A stretch of DNA of 64,000 bases from Alteromonas lipotrueiana (GCF_019249245.1 NZ_JAESDK010000011.1:55643-119642); one strand, 5' to 3'; counted from the first letter of the stretch, positions 29,705 to 39,131 are shown. Notes: generated from the letters alone by a model not told the origin. Numbers and translations: made by a program.

Positions 29705-29839
29705 ATGATTAAATCATTTACCAAGTTCTTTCAGCGTAAACACCCATACACCGTGGCATTTTATATTGGAAGAAAGAAAACACAGAAAATTTTTGATTGT
29801 AAAATCAAAAAGAAAAAGGACTTGCTCTCTGCTAAATAA
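29705..29839 (+). CDS. 44-aa lysine-rich small protein
   Basis: An ATG preceded at five bases by AGGAGG opens a 44-codon frame. It reads MIKSFTKFFQRKHPYTVAFY and then a tail in which about half the residues are Lys or Arg (GRKKTQKIF, KIKKKKD). The very strong ribosome site and the basic, partly aromatic composition argue for a translated product, perhaps a nucleic-acid- or membrane-binding peptide. No family is recognised. The 29840-30104 gap after it holds a terminator only. Confidence 0.5.
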   Translation: MIKSFTKFFQRKHPYTVAFYIGRKKTQKIFDCKIKKKKDLLSAK

Positions 29840-30032
29840 GTAGTGAGATTGAAGTAAAATCTCGTTATTTTAATAGTCTCTGAATAAGACGAATACGTTT
29901 TTGTTAGTCACCTATAAATAAGACCTGTAGTTAGTTTTTCAGGCCGAGGTTATAAAAACTAATTGAATTTTGAACGTACGCTTTAGAGCAATTTTCAAAG
30001 CATTCTTGCTTTATTTCTGATGTTTAAAGTGA

Positions 30033-30060
30033 AACCCCGCTAGCAATAGCGGGGTTTTTT
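30033..30060. terminator. bidirectional terminator between small gene and porin
   Basis: A perfect ten-base stem AACCCCGCTA/TAGCGGGGTT with loop GCAA is followed by T residues on the plus strand and preceded by a weaker A-containing run. It can end the small plus-strand gene and the convergent porin gene. Confidence 0.8.
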
Positions 30061-30104
30061 ATTATCTTAGCCACTTTTTATAGATACAATCCACAAAGGG
30101 CTAC

Positions 30105-31283
30105 TTAAAAGCTGATATCCCATTGTGCTCTAATCCGGTTATCATCATAGGTTGTATTGTCGAGCGACTGTAAGTCAAACTGTGTAAAATCTACAGTCAC
30201 CTTGTTATTATGCCCTGATACAAAATAGTTAAAGCCTATCGTATGTTCTTCGTTCTTACGCTCTATTCCTATTTTTTCTGAGGTGTAGGTTGCATAACGC
30301 CCCACCAACTCAAGTTGTCTTGGCCACCAGCTCAACTTTTCATTTAAAAAGTAGCCGGCCTGCGCATAATAACCGTCTATAGATAAATCAGATTGCGCAG
30401 CTGAAGATACTTTTTTGTCGTGATATTCAGCTTCTACACTTAACCCTTTATACATGTAAGATAAATCGAAGACATATTGATTTACATGTACCCGTTCATC
30501 AGTCGACTCCCAACGCGGCACCTGTCCGCCCCCAGAGCTAGAAAAACGACTGTACTCACCTTCAATGCTGGCTGCGGCTACCCCTAATGAAAGTGCAGGC
30601 TCTTTATGTCGGTCGACGTCAGCGGTGATAAGCTCTACGCCGCCACCTAACGGATTCCATTGAAAACGCCCATAGTATAATGGGTCGCCAGGCCCTGAAA
30701 GACTATCGCCTCGGCCCGTTCCTGAGCCTATACCAACCCAGTAATTAATGTCTGAAAGGGTATTTTCGTTAAGACGGCCATAAATAGCAGCAGCATTATG
30801 ACGATCTATGGTCACCATTCTATTAACAATAGAGCGGTCAACCAAATGTTGTTTTCCACTACTGATACTGCGTTCACGGGAATATTCGAGTTTCCACTGA
30901 CCAATTTTAAAACTTAATGCTTTGTATTTTTCGACCTTAAACCCATAATCGATAAATATTCCGTCCCCAATTTCAAACTGCGAAAAATATTTTAACCATG
31001 GCTTATAAATATGGCCTGAAGCTTTAAAGCGTGAGCGATTTATATTAATAATTCGTTTTTCATCAGCAAAAAAGTCATCTGCTGCGCGGGGATCGCTGTC
31101 ATAATCTGAGGTGTAACGCATTTGCACTCGTGCATCAAATTTCATCGAGGCAAAAGACGAATCATCGCCCAACGTTATTCCTTCACCGTACGGGTATAAC
31201 GTGTCTTGTGCGTTAGTATCGACAACATATGAAGTTAGCGATATCAGTGAAGCTGCACAAAGGCTCAACTTAGTTTTGAGCAC
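30105..31283 (-). CDS. phosphate-selective-type porin (OprO/OprP family)
   Basis: 392 aa with a signal peptide ending TNAQ (about residue 25). The mature protein shows alternating beta-strand patterns and ends in a Phe (WDISF), as expected for an outer-membrane barrel. N-terminal MKFDARVQMRYT and the RSRFKASGHIYKPWLKYFSQ segment are typical of OprO/OprP-type porins. It would let anions such as phosphate or polyphosphate enter the periplasm, though many members have other substrates. It appears monocistronic, and no clear Pho box was seen upstream. Confidence 0.85.
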   Translation of the reverse strand: MLKTKLSLCAASLISLTSYVVDTNAQDTLYPYGEGITLGDDSSFASMKFDARVQMRYTSDYDSDPRAADDFFADEKRIININRSRFKASGHIYKPWLKYFSQFEIGDGIFIDYGFKVEKYKALSFKIGQWKLEYSRERSISSGKQHLVDRSIVNRMVTIDRHNAAAIYGRLNENTLSDINYWVGIGSGTGRGDSLSGPGDPLYYGRFQWNPLGGGVELITADVDRHKEPALSLGVAAASIEGEYSRFSSSGGGQVPRWESTDERVHVNQYVFDLSYMYKGLSVEAEYHDKKVSSAAQSDLSIDGYYAQAGYFLNEKLSWWPRQLELVGRYATYTSEKIGIERKNEEHTIGFNYFVSGHNNKVTVDFTQFDLQSLDNTTYDDNRIRAQWDISF

Positions 31284-31452
31284 TACGTTTCTCCCGGTTC
31301 ACTTTAAAATTCAGGATGCGCAGTGTAGTGAGTTGTCCACTCTAGTCAAGAAAAACTAATCCTTCTTAGCATTACAATTTCTTTTAGCGATTTTTCTATT
31401 TGAAGGCAATATATGTCACACTGTTTAAATCGCACATTATTATAGCTTTGAC

Positions 31453-32184
31453 ATGTTCAAACCCGCCAAAACCAAACCTTGTTCGCACTGCAATACTATT
31501 GCACAAATCAATAACGGACGCTGTTCTCACTGTAACTGTATTGCTGATACGTTTGTTTACCGAAGCAAGATTGCAGCCGCAACATTGGCTTTTTTCGGAG
31601 GTGCGGTTGGCCTGCATAGATTTTACCTTGGCCAGTGGCGTGGTATCTTTTATGTGCTATTTTGCTGGACTCCTATTACCTGGATTGCGGGCATTATTGA
31701 ATCTATAATATTTTTATCTACCTCTCAGAAAAACTGGAATTTAAACCACAATCTTGGAATTTGGGCAGGCCGTGAAAACGGTAAAGTTTTAGGCATTTTT
31801 ATAGCTTTAGCGGTCATAATGTTACTAGGGGCATTCACATTAGTGAGTTGGTTGCCTTTTAATATGGCCAACCAGGTTTTTAACGCCCAAAAAGAGCAGC
31901 GCCAGCGTATTGAGGCAGCTGAGCACATTGCTCAAGCTACAGAACATTACTTATTAACCTACGACCGCCGGCCAGAAAACCTCGGTGAATTAGAACTTGA
32001 TAATGCGCTTATTGCTCCGGCCAAAGCCTCTATTCGCTTTAATCGGGGTCAAATTCATTTGTTGCCGTATAACAATGCAAATACCGAAATAATTATGCTA
32101 CCGGTGGTTTTAAAAGACGAAGTTCTTTGGGATTGCACCACGCCGGCGTTACCGCAGATTATGCTTCCCCGCCAATGTCGCTGA
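31453..32184 (+). CDS. zinc-ribbon and TM2-domain membrane protein
   Basis: 243 aa. Residues 1-30 contain two CxxC pairs (PCSHCNT, RCSHCNC) forming a probable zinc ribbon. Residues about 38-90 form a TM2 domain, with the defining GLHRFYLGQW turn between helices. A third membrane helix lies at about 115-135 and is followed by a C-terminal extracytoplasmic-type region of about 100 residues (HIAQATEHYLLTYDRRPENL). Function is unknown. It is six bases upstream of acpH on the same strand and probably co-transcribed. Confidence 0.75.
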   Translation: MFKPAKTKPCSHCNTIAQINNGRCSHCNCIADTFVYRSKIAAATLAFFGGAVGLHRFYLGQWRGIFYVLFCWTPITWIAGIIESIIFLSTSQKNWNLNHNLGIWAGRENGKVLGIFIALAVIMLLGAFTLVSWLPFNMANQVFNAQKEQRQRIEAAEHIAQATEHYLLTYDRRPENLGELELDNALIAPAKASIRFNRGQIHLLPYNNANTEIIMLPVVLKDEVLWDCTTPALPQIMLPRQCR

Positions 32185-32190
32185 GAGTAT

Positions 32191-32799
32191 ATGAATTATC
32201 TTGCACATTTGGCTTTAGCCCAACCCACCAGCGAATCGGTACACGGAAATCTTCTGGGCGACTTTATGAAAGGCAGCAACATTGAACAGTTCAGTATGCC
32301 TGTGCAACGAGGGTTACAAAATCATAGATTCGTTGATAAATACACCGATCATCATCCAGAAATTCATAGTATTAAAAACAAGTTTTCAGCCGAACGACGC
32401 CGTTTTGCCGCAGTTATTATTGATGTAAGTTTTGATCATTACCTTATTCGCCACTGGTCACGTTTTTACGAACAGTCTTTCGCACAATTTTGCGAGCAGC
32501 GGTATGCATTACTCGAACAAGCGCTACCTTATATGCCTGTAACCATGCAAAGTACGGTTAACAGCATGCTGAAGCACCGTTGGTTAGATGTGTACGCTAC
32601 CCCCCAAGGTTTGAGCGGCGCCCTGGACAATACTGCCACGCGTATTCGTTTCAAGCATCGCTTTTCTGGCAGCATTGAGGAAGTACTGAAGCATTATCAT
32701 GTGCTGGAACAAACCTTTTTAAGTTTTTATCCTCAGCTAATGCGGTCGGTCAGTGAGCAAAAAATTGAATCCGGTCACGAATCAGGCGGCAGTTACTGA
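32191..32799 (+). CDS. acpH: acyl carrier protein phosphodiesterase
   Basis: 202 aa with the family opening MNYLAHLALAQPT, then GNLLGDFMKGS and the metal-ligand-rich HRFVDKYTDHHP and DVSFDHYL. These are features of AcpH, an HD-type hydrolase that removes the 4'-phosphopantetheine group from ACP. Length is slightly above the E. coli protein. Its 3' end overlaps the convergent DUF445 gene by 18 bases. Confidence 0.92.
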   Translation: MNYLAHLALAQPTSESVHGNLLGDFMKGSNIEQFSMPVQRGLQNHRFVDKYTDHHPEIHSIKNKFSAERRRFAAVIIDVSFDHYLIRHWSRFYEQSFAQFCEQRYALLEQALPYMPVTMQSTVNSMLKHRWLDVYATPQGLSGALDNTATRIRFKHRFSGSIEEVLKHYHVLEQTFLSFYPQLMRSVSEQKIESGHESGGSY

Positions 32800-34077
32800 A
32801 ATATCGATGACAAGTTCAAGGAAAAATAAAATACCACCAATTAAACCGCCCACAATGGTCCCGTTGATACGTACTTTTTGCAAGTCTTTGCCGATGTTCA
32901 GCTCTATTTGTTCAGCCATCTCCCGTTCATCCCAGTTTTCAATAGTGGTTCGTATATGACTGGTCAGAAAATCGCTAACCTGAGGGCCCAAATAAACTGC
33001 GCTATTTATAACTGCTTCATTAATCGTATGATTTAAAGCCTTGTTGGCTGCTAAGGTGTTGCCAAAATCCTCTAACATACTTTGAATATGATAACGCAAA
33101 CGACTATCTGGCTGACTTAAGTCATGCTGTATATAAGCCCGCAGATCAGTTAAAACTAATCCCATATAATGGTGCAGCGTTTCATTGTCTAATAAAGCTT
33201 GCTGCCATTGCTGCAGTTTTTCACCGGTTTGCTTGTCGTGTTCTATGCGACGAATCATTATTGCGACGTAACGATCGAATGAGCGCCGTAGTGGATGGTT
33301 CGGATCTTCATTAATATCGGCGATGGTGCTTACTATGGCGCGCGTTGCAACCTGAGCCCCCTGCTCGCTTAACCACTGGGTGGGCAGAAATTTTTCAAGT
33401 CTGCGATACTCTGTACGTAACCACTGATGTAATTTAGCGGTCATGAATTCCTGTGTGGTCGGTTGTTGTAACAGTCGCGCCGCTTTATTGATGAGTTGGT
33501 CAAGTAGCTCCTGATGTCGCCCTTCCCGGGTCAATACCCGTAGCGTTCCGCCCGCCAGCGGTCTCACATCAAGTTTTGCTAATAATTGCCGGACATTCTG
33601 CGTCAACACATTTTGTACTGACTTATCGCTTATCATCGATAATGTTCCGGCACCGGCATCACTTATAAAGTGCGCCAAGCGTTTAGAATTGTCAGGTTTT
33701 TGAAGCCATGCAGCTAAGTTGTCCGCCGGATGGGAATGACGAACCAGCTGCCCTATGGCTGCAGGATTAAAAAATTTCTCTTTTACAAATTCGGCTAAGT
33801 TGGCCGCGATACGTTTTTTATTTGCCGCGACAATATTAGTGTGAGGAATAGGGTATTGTGGCGGTATTGGTTTAAATAGCGCTGTAACTGCAAACCAGTC
33901 GGCCAGCCCCCCCACTAATGCGGCCTCGCTAACCATTTTAAAAAAAGCGACGTAAGACAGCCACCCTGCCTGGCTAAAACGATGCTCAAGAAAGGTAGTG
34001 ATAACAAACAGCACTGCTGCAATAAACAAGCATGCGGCAGCCTGATTCTTTGCCCGGGCTAACTGTTGCGCTTTCAA
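32782..34077 (-). CDS. DUF445 family inner-membrane protein (YjiN-like)
   Basis: 431 aa with a hydrophobic helix near the N-terminus (about 14-32) and another at the C-terminus (about 408-428), enclosing a long soluble, mainly helical domain. The family motif VGGLADWFAVTALFKPIP follows the first helix, as in YjiN and other DUF445 proteins. Function is not established. It is transcribed toward acpH and away from an upstream palindromic terminator. Confidence 0.85.
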   Translation of the reverse strand: MKAQQLARAKNQAAACLFIAAVLFVITTFLEHRFSQAGWLSYVAFFKMVSEAALVGGLADWFAVTALFKPIPPQYPIPHTNIVAANKKRIAANLAEFVKEKFFNPAAIGQLVRHSHPADNLAAWLQKPDNSKRLAHFISDAGAGTLSMISDKSVQNVLTQNVRQLLAKLDVRPLAGGTLRVLTREGRHQELLDQLINKAARLLQQPTTQEFMTAKLHQWLRTEYRRLEKFLPTQWLSEQGAQVATRAIVSTIADINEDPNHPLRRSFDRYVAIMIRRIEHDKQTGEKLQQWQQALLDNETLHHYMGLVLTDLRAYIQHDLSQPDSRLRYHIQSMLEDFGNTLAANKALNHTINEAVINSAVYLGPQVSDFLTSHIRTTIENWDEREMAEQIELNIGKDLQKVRINGTIVGGLIGGILFFLELVIDISVTAA

Positions 34078-34135
34078 AGGCCTCTCCTGGCTTAAAATTG
34101 TTATTCAATACATTAAGTGAATACTTATACATACA

Positions 34136-34162
34136 GAAATGGCCTGCAAGGCAGGCCATTTC
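34136..34162. terminator. bidirectional palindromic terminator
   Basis: A perfect 12-base stem GAAATGGCCTGC/GCAGGCCATTTC with a three-base loop lies between the aldo/keto reductase gene and the DUF445 gene, both on the minus strand. On the plus side it is followed by TTC; on the minus side the flanking bases are A/T-rich. It most likely ends the reductase transcript. Confidence 0.7.
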
Positions 34163-34194
34163 TTCTAAACAAATTAATGTCTAATTATACAAAC

Positions 34195-34998
34195 TTAATC
34201 CCACTGTGGGCCAAAGTCCGGATCAACAATACGGTCGCCGTTATCCAGATTATCAATAAGTTCCATATCTTCAGCTGTAAGTTTGACCTTTTCAAAATCA
34301 AAGTTATCTTGCAGGTGATCAGGATTAGTTGATGAAGGAATGGTGTAATAGCCTTTTTCTTTAATCCAGGCCAGTGTTACCTGTGCAGGGGTCGCATCAT
34401 GTTGTTGCGCGATATTCTGCAAGGTTTCGCTTTTCATCACTTTGCCTACCGCAAACGGCATATAAGCGGTCACTGACATACCAAGTTCGTTGGCACGCTC
34501 GGCCACTTTGCGATTCTGCATAAACGGATGAAGCTCTATCTGGTTGGTTAAAATCTCACCTTCACCCAGAATTTCAACTGCTTTTTCCATTTGTGCAATG
34601 GTGAAATTCGACACCCCAATATTGCGAGCCAACCCTTCTTCTTTCGCTTGTGCCAGACTTTTGAGGTATTCCTCCATGGGCACCTTATCATCAGGAGATG
34701 GCCAGTGAATCAATAACAAATCAACATAGTCCGTTTTTAGCTTTTCAAGGCTTTCATGGACGCTGGCAATAAAGCTCTTATTGCCAAAGTGATCAAACCA
34801 GACTTTTGTTGTTAAGAAGTAATCTTCGCGTGCAATACCGTTGGTTTGAAGTGCATCACCTACTTGTTCTTCATTACCGTAAATTTGAGCAGTGTCTATG
34901 TGTCTAAAGCCAATTTTCAACGCATCCAGCACTGACTTGCGTGCGGTGTCATCTTCTAATCTGAACGTACCTACACCTAGTTGTGGCATGTTTTGCAT
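34195..34998 (-). CDS. aldo/keto reductase, DkgA/DkgB-like
   Basis: 267 aa from the ATG five bases behind GAGGAG; a GTG two codons earlier lies inside the ribosome site. The catalytic tetrad is visible: Asp and Tyr in HIDTAQIYGNE, Lys in TTKVW and His in LLIHWPSP. The C-terminal IPSSTNPDHLQDNFD is the NADPH-binding loop. Enzymes of this group reduce 2,5-diketo-D-gluconate, methylglyoxal and other aldehydes with NADPH. The physiological substrate cannot be chosen from sequence. Confidence 0.93.
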   Translation of the reverse strand: MQNMPQLGVGTFRLEDDTARKSVLDALKIGFRHIDTAQIYGNEEQVGDALQTNGIAREDYFLTTKVWFDHFGNKSFIASVHESLEKLKTDYVDLLLIHWPSPDDKVPMEEYLKSLAQAKEEGLARNIGVSNFTIAQMEKAVEILGEGEILTNQIELHPFMQNRKVAERANELGMSVTAYMPFAVGKVMKSETLQNIAQQHDATPAQVTLAWIKEKGYYTIPSSTNPDHLQDNFDFEKVKLTAEDMELIDNLDNGDRIVDPDFGPQWD

Positions 34999-35159
34999 GT
35001 TCACTCCTCGTTTATGGTTAAATTTATCGTGCTGTCAGTCATTAATTTAAATCTGACTTACCCAACGCGATTTACCACATTGTCTACGCGTACGCTGACC
35101 AGACAGATCGCCCTAACGGGTTCATACCAGGACACTTAAGATTGATGGTCCAATAAAAA

Positions 35160-35185
35160 AGGCGAAATACTTAAGCATTTCGCCT
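35160..35185 (-). terminator. terminator after rluB
   Basis: AGGCGAAAT/ATTTCGCCT stem with an 8-base loop, followed on the minus strand by a run of T residues. It closes the trpH-yciO-scpA-scpB-rluB transcript. Confidence 0.82.
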
Positions 35186-35205
35186 CTGGTTTTATATTTT
35201 AGAAG

Positions 35206-36066
35206 TTAGCGCTTATTACCTGCGCCAGACTTGCGTGTTCGATGCTTTTTCACCGACCTGCGCATGCGGCTTAACCGAGCGTGGTCTAACTTGGTCTGAC
35301 GAACATCCACCAAACTACTGCTTTCATCGGTAAGGTGCACCAATTTTCGCAGCTTATTTACATCAGCCAGCTCCAGTTCAACCCACGCGCCCTGTGGTAA
35401 GCGCTTTTGTAGTTCAATAGGTCCATAACGCACCCGAATAAGCCGGCTAACCTGAACTTCCTGAGACTCCCACAAACGCCGAACTTCGCGGTTGCGTCCT
35501 TCTTGTAAGGTTACGTTGAACCACTGGTTCATACTTTCGTCATCGTTTTTACGCGGTTTTATGGTGGTAAACTTCGCCACCCCGTCGTCAAGCTCTACGC
35601 CTTTTTTAAGGGTATTAAGAGTTTTAGACGGTACCTCACCAAAAACACGCACGGCGTATTCTCGTTCAACTTCACACTTAGGGTGCATTAGTCTATTGGC
35701 CAGCTCACCATCATTGGTAAACAACAGCAAACCACTGGTGTTTATATCAAGTCGTCCAACCGCAATCCAGCGCCCTAACCGAATCGCAGGCAAGCGTTCG
35801 AAAACCGTGGGGCGGCCTTCCGGATCAGAGCGACTACACAACTCACCTTCAGGTTTGTTATACATCAGTACCCGACAAACCGGTTTTTCGGTTTGTCGCG
35901 ATAACAGATGACCATCAACCCGGATTTGTGCTTCCGGACCCACGCGGTCGCCCAGCGTTGCGATACTGCCATCTACTGACACCCGACCCTGTTCAATCCA
36001 GCGCTCCATCTCACGGCGCGACCCCAGGCCCTGATTGGCCAATACTTTCTGCAATTTTTCACTCAT
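35206..36066 (-). CDS. rluB: 23S rRNA pseudouridine(2605) synthase
   Basis: 286 aa. An N-terminal S4 RNA-binding domain ([20 protein letters not shown]) is followed by the catalytic domain, with the RsuA/RluB motif [19 protein letters not shown] containing the active Asp. The C-terminal tail is basic ([15 protein letters not shown]). It modifies U2605 in helix 93 of 23S rRNA. It is last in the scpA-scpB-rluB cluster, six bases after scpB. Confidence 0.95.
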   Translation of the reverse strand: MSEKLQKVLANQGLGSRREMERWIEQGRVSVDGSIATLGDRVGPEAQIRVDGHLLSRQTEKPVCRVLMYNKPEGELCSRSDPEGRPTVFERLPAIRLGRWIAVGRLDINTSGLLLFTNDGELANRLMHPKCEVEREYAVRVFGEVPSKTLNTLKKGVELDDGVAKFTTIKPRKNDDESMNQWFNVTLQEGRNREVRRLWESQEVQVSRLIRVRYGPIELQKRLPQGAWVELELADVNKLRKLVHLTDESSSLVDVRQTKLDHARLSRMRRSVKKHRTRKSGAGNKR

Positions 36067-36072
36067 GAGTGC

Positions 36073-36699
36073 TTATGTCTCTGGTTCAGTTTTGTCGTTC
36101 GTACGGTCTGTTGTTTCAGACGGTACCTCTTTTTTCTCACCTGACATATCAGCACTTTTTATTGCCAGTGATGCAAATGCATCGGCACTTGGTAGCTCAG
36201 ACAGAGAGGTTAACGAAAAATAATCAAGAAATGCAGGGGTGGTGGCATATAGCGCCGGTCGTCCTGCAACCTCTTTATGACCGACTATGGTTACCCACTC
36301 TCGTTCGGTCAATGTTTTTATAATGTTACTGCTTACCGCTACGCCACGAATTTGCTCTATTTCGCCGCGGGTAATCGGCTGACGATAGGCAATAAGAGCC
36401 AGAGTTTCAAGCAGCGCTCTGGAATAACGGGGTGCATTTTCTGGCCATAATTTTTGCAACCAGGGCGACAGACTGTTTAATGATTGGAACCGATAGCCGC
36501 TGGCCACTTTAACCAACTCAATCCCCCGGTGGGCATAATCAGATTCTAGCTCACTTAATGCATTGGTAAGCTGCACTGAGGATACTGTGAAATCAGCAAG
36601 CACCGTTTCTTTAAGTTTTTTTGGTGTGACCGGTTTATCAGCAACAAAAATACTGGCCTCAATAAGCTGTTTCAGTCGGACTGTATCAATTTTATTCAT
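36073..36699 (-). CDS. scpB: segregation and condensation protein B
   Basis: 208 aa with two winged-helix domains. Conserved segments are LKQLIEASIFVADKPV near the N-terminus and LETLALIAYRQPITRGEIEQIRG in the middle. It forms a dimer that binds ScpA and, through it, SMC, in chromosome condensation. It overlaps scpA by eight bases. The acidic Ser/Thr-rich tail after residue 185 is poorly conserved in the family. Confidence 0.95.
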   Translation of the reverse strand: MNKIDTVRLKQLIEASIFVADKPVTPKKLKETVLADFTVSSVQLTNALSELESDYAHRGIELVKVASGYRFQSLNSLSPWLQKLWPENAPRYSRALLETLALIAYRQPITRGEIEQIRGVAVSSNIIKTLTEREWVTIVGHKEVAGRPALYATTPAFLDYFSLTSLSELPSADAFASLAIKSADMSGEKKEVPSETTDRTNDKTEPET

Positions 36700-37513
36700 G
36701 CGAGCCCAGCTTTACATAAATGCGGGCAAATGATCCTGCTTGAACGCATATTAATAGCTGCTCTTTTATTAGTTCAAGTATTGCCAGAAGCGTAACCACG
36801 CACCCTGCCCGGCCTTCAGATAAGGTAAATAACGCTTCCAAGGGCGTAAAGTCCGCACTGTTAAGCCTGGACAAAATTTGGCTCATGCGCTCGCGGGTAC
36901 TAAGCGCTTCCTTTTCAATAGTATGATGTTCAAACGCTGCCGCACGCTTCATCATTTTAGCAAATGCTTTTATCAGCTCATCTAAGGCAACATCGGGTTC
37001 AGTTTGCACGCTTTCAGTGGGCTCGCTTAAACCGGCTTGTGCTACATATACGTCGCGCTCAATGCGAGGCAGTGTGTCTATTTTTTGGGCCGCGTGTTTA
37101 ACTACTTCGTACTCTTGTAACCGCCGCACCAGTTCGGCCCGGGGGTCGTCCTCGTCTTCGTCAATGGCAGCAGGCCTGGGAAGTAACAACCGCGACTTTA
37201 TTTCAGCCAGCATCGCGGCCATTAACAAGTACTCTGCGGCCAGTTCTAATTTGAGGCTCTTCATTACCTCGACATAGTCCATATATTGTCGGGTAATTTG
37301 CGCTACCGGCAACGTAACAATATCGAATTTTTGCCGCTTAATAAGATACAAAAGTAAATCTAAAGGGCCTTCGAAGCTTTCTAATATAATTTCAAGCGCT
37401 TCTGGCGGTATGTATAAATCCTGCGGCTGTTCTAACAACGCCTCGCCATAAATAAATGCCAAAGGCAAAGGAGGCTGAGCCGAATGCTGCGGGGCGCTCT
37501 CGTCAGAGTTCAT
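36692..37513 (-). CDS. scpA: segregation and condensation protein A
   Basis: 273 aa. The N-terminal SMC-binding domain contains FEGPLDLLLYLIKRQKFDI, the hallmark of ScpA kleisins. A Glu/Asp-rich middle follows, then a C-terminal winged helix (RMSQILSRLNSADFTPLEAL). It bridges the SMC heads with ScpB. The order trpH-yciO-scpA-scpB-rluB, divergent to trp, is common in gammaproteobacteria. Confidence 0.95.
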   Translation of the reverse strand: MNSDESAPQHSAQPPLPLAFIYGEALLEQPQDLYIPPEALEIILESFEGPLDLLLYLIKRQKFDIVTLPVAQITRQYMDYVEVMKSLKLELAAEYLLMAAMLAEIKSRLLLPRPAAIDEDEDDPRAELVRRLQEYEVVKHAAQKIDTLPRIERDVYVAQAGLSEPTESVQTEPDVALDELIKAFAKMMKRAAAFEHHTIEKEALSTRERMSQILSRLNSADFTPLEALFTLSEGRAGCVVTLLAILELIKEQLLICVQAGSFARIYVKLGSHE

Positions 37514-37531
37514 AACAAACCAATATTGGCA

Positions 37532-38152
37532 TTAAATGAAGGGGCTTACATCGCCACTTCCTTCACGTAAAACCGCCGGCGGGGTTTCGGTAAGATCGAT
37601 AATAGTGGTGGGCTGTTCGCCTAAAGCACCACCATCTATAATAACACCCACCCGCTTTTCAAGCTTATCGCGAATTTCATCCGGGTCGGCCTCGGCCATT
37701 CTTTCTCCGGGTAAAATTAATGAGGTCGACATTAGTGGTTCGTTCAGTTCTTCTAACAGCTTGAGCGCAATGACATTGTCAGGCACCCGGATACCGATTG
37801 TTTTACGCTTAGGATTTTGAAGACGTTTAGGTACTTCGCGGGTCGCCTGTAATATAAAAGTATACGGCCCGGGTGTATTATTTTTTATTTGCCTGAATGC
37901 CACGTTATCAACTTTTGCATAAATCGATAACTCTGACATATCACGACACATCAGCGTAAAGTTATGATCTTTATCGATGTTTCGAACCTGACATAGTTTA
38001 TCTAATGCCTTTTTGTCATCCATTTGGCAACCGATGGCATAGCCTGAGTCGGTCGGATATACCACCACCTCGCCCTGTCGAATAAGCTCACACGCCTGTT
38101 TTATTAAACGCGGTTGCGGGTTTTCAGGATGAATGGAAAAAAATTGGCTCAT
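37532..38152 (-). CDS. yciO: Sua5/YciO/YrdC family protein YciO
   Basis: 206 aa, containing the YrdC fold: N-terminal GEVVVYPTDSGYAIGC, the RNIDKDHNFTLMCRDMSEL region, PGPYTFILQAT and IGIRVPDN. The family includes threonylcarbamoyl-AMP synthases for tRNA t6A. YciO proteins are paralogues whose exact role is less sure, and they lack the Sua5 C-terminal domain. It overlaps trpH by four bases, so the two are translationally coupled. Confidence 0.9.
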   Translation of the reverse strand: MSQFFSIHPENPQPRLIKQACELIRQGEVVVYPTDSGYAIGCQMDDKKALDKLCQVRNIDKDHNFTLMCRDMSELSIYAKVDNVAFRQIKNNTPGPYTFILQATREVPKRLQNPKRKTIGIRVPDNVIALKLLEELNEPLMSTSLILPGERMAEADPDEIRDKLEKRVGVIIDGGALGEQPTTIIDLTETPPAVLREGSGDVSPFI

Positions 38153-39006
38153 AATGCTTCCTTATCAACAGGCAACTGTGACCAGTTATGCCATATCGGA
38201 GTAAGTTCGTTCGCTATTCCCAAATTGCGTCCAAGCTCGGTCCAGCGCGACGGAAAATGAAAGTCAGACCCGGCTGAAGCCAGTAACTGATGCGCCTGAG
38301 CCAGCTCACGAATTAGCGATTGCTTGGCTGCGGCCATTCCCGGACAGGCAGCCTCAATAGCGTGCCCACCGGCTTGTGCAAAGTCGTCTACCAGTCGCCG
38401 TAACCACTTGGTGGTCATATCGTAATGAGCAGGATGGGCTAACACGGCCTGCCCACCGGCCTGACTAATCGCCTCTATAGCCTCAGCCATTGCTGGCCAT
38501 TGCGCCTTTACGGCTGCGCGTTTGCCTTTTCCTAAATACTTTTTAAAGGCACTGTCCATAGAACTGACCCCATACTGGTTCACCAAAACCCGGGCAAAAT
38601 GCGCCCGGGTTATCTGACCTGGTCCGGCAAGTCTGACTGCCTTTTCTAATACGCCTTCAAAGCCACATTTACTCAATTTTTCTGCAATTTTTTCGGCCCG
38701 CTGGCGACGACGTTCTTTTTGAGCGGTCAAAAATGCCTGAAAATCAGAGCATGCACAGTCTACGTTGAGACCCACAATGTGAATATCAAAGCCCTGCCAG
38801 GCGGTAGAGATTTCCACTCCATCGATGATGGTCAGAGGCCGTTTTTGAGTTTGCTGATAAGCATGCGCTTCTTCAAGACCCGAGACGGTATCGTGATCAG
38901 TAATAGCCAGCACATCGACCTGCATGGTATGTGCACGTTGCAGCAATTCAGTGGGCGAAAGCTGGCCGTCAGAGAAATAAGTATGACTGTGGAGATCTAT
39001 TTTCAC
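38149..39006 (-). CDS. rnm: PHP-domain 5'-3' exonuclease RNase AM (TrpH/YciV)
   Basis: 285 aa. PHP metal-binding motifs are present: DLHSHTYFSDG at the N-terminus, ITDHDT, VLAHPAHYD and GSDFHFP. E. coli YciV/TrpH (RNase AM) is a 5'-3' exonuclease that also cleaves 3',5'-bisphosphonucleotides and matures rRNA 5' ends. It is first in the minus-strand cluster, divergent from the trp operon; the old name trpH comes from that position. Confidence 0.92.
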   Translation of the reverse strand: MKIDLHSHTYFSDGQLSPTELLQRAHTMQVDVLAITDHDTVSGLEEAHAYQQTQKRPLTIIDGVEISTAWQGFDIHIVGLNVDCACSDFQAFLTAQKERRRQRAEKIAEKLSKCGFEGVLEKAVRLAGPGQITRAHFARVLVNQYGVSSMDSAFKKYLGKGKRAAVKAQWPAMAEAIEAISQAGGQAVLAHPAHYDMTTKWLRRLVDDFAQAGGHAIEAACPGMAAAKQSLIRELAQAHQLLASAGSDFHFPSRWTELGRNLGIANELTPIWHNWSQLPVDKEAL

Positions 39007-39025
39007 TTAATTTTCAGAATTCCGG

Positions 39026-39070
39026 TTGACAAGAAGACGAATTTGTTTTCTTCTATAGGGCATATTATAC
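39026..39070 (+). promoter_or_regulatory. candidate trp operon promoter
   Basis: A perfect TTGACA is at 39026, and TTGTTT (39043) is followed after 16 bases by TTATAC (39065). Either could serve as the -35/-10 set; the spacing of the first hexamer to a good -10 is poor. No clear TrpR operator of the enterobacterial kind was recognised. Confidence 0.35.
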
Positions 39071-39131
39071 CGTTTTTTCTACTTCATGTTTAATGAAGTT
39101 TTACCTGAAACAATAAGAATACATCAACACT

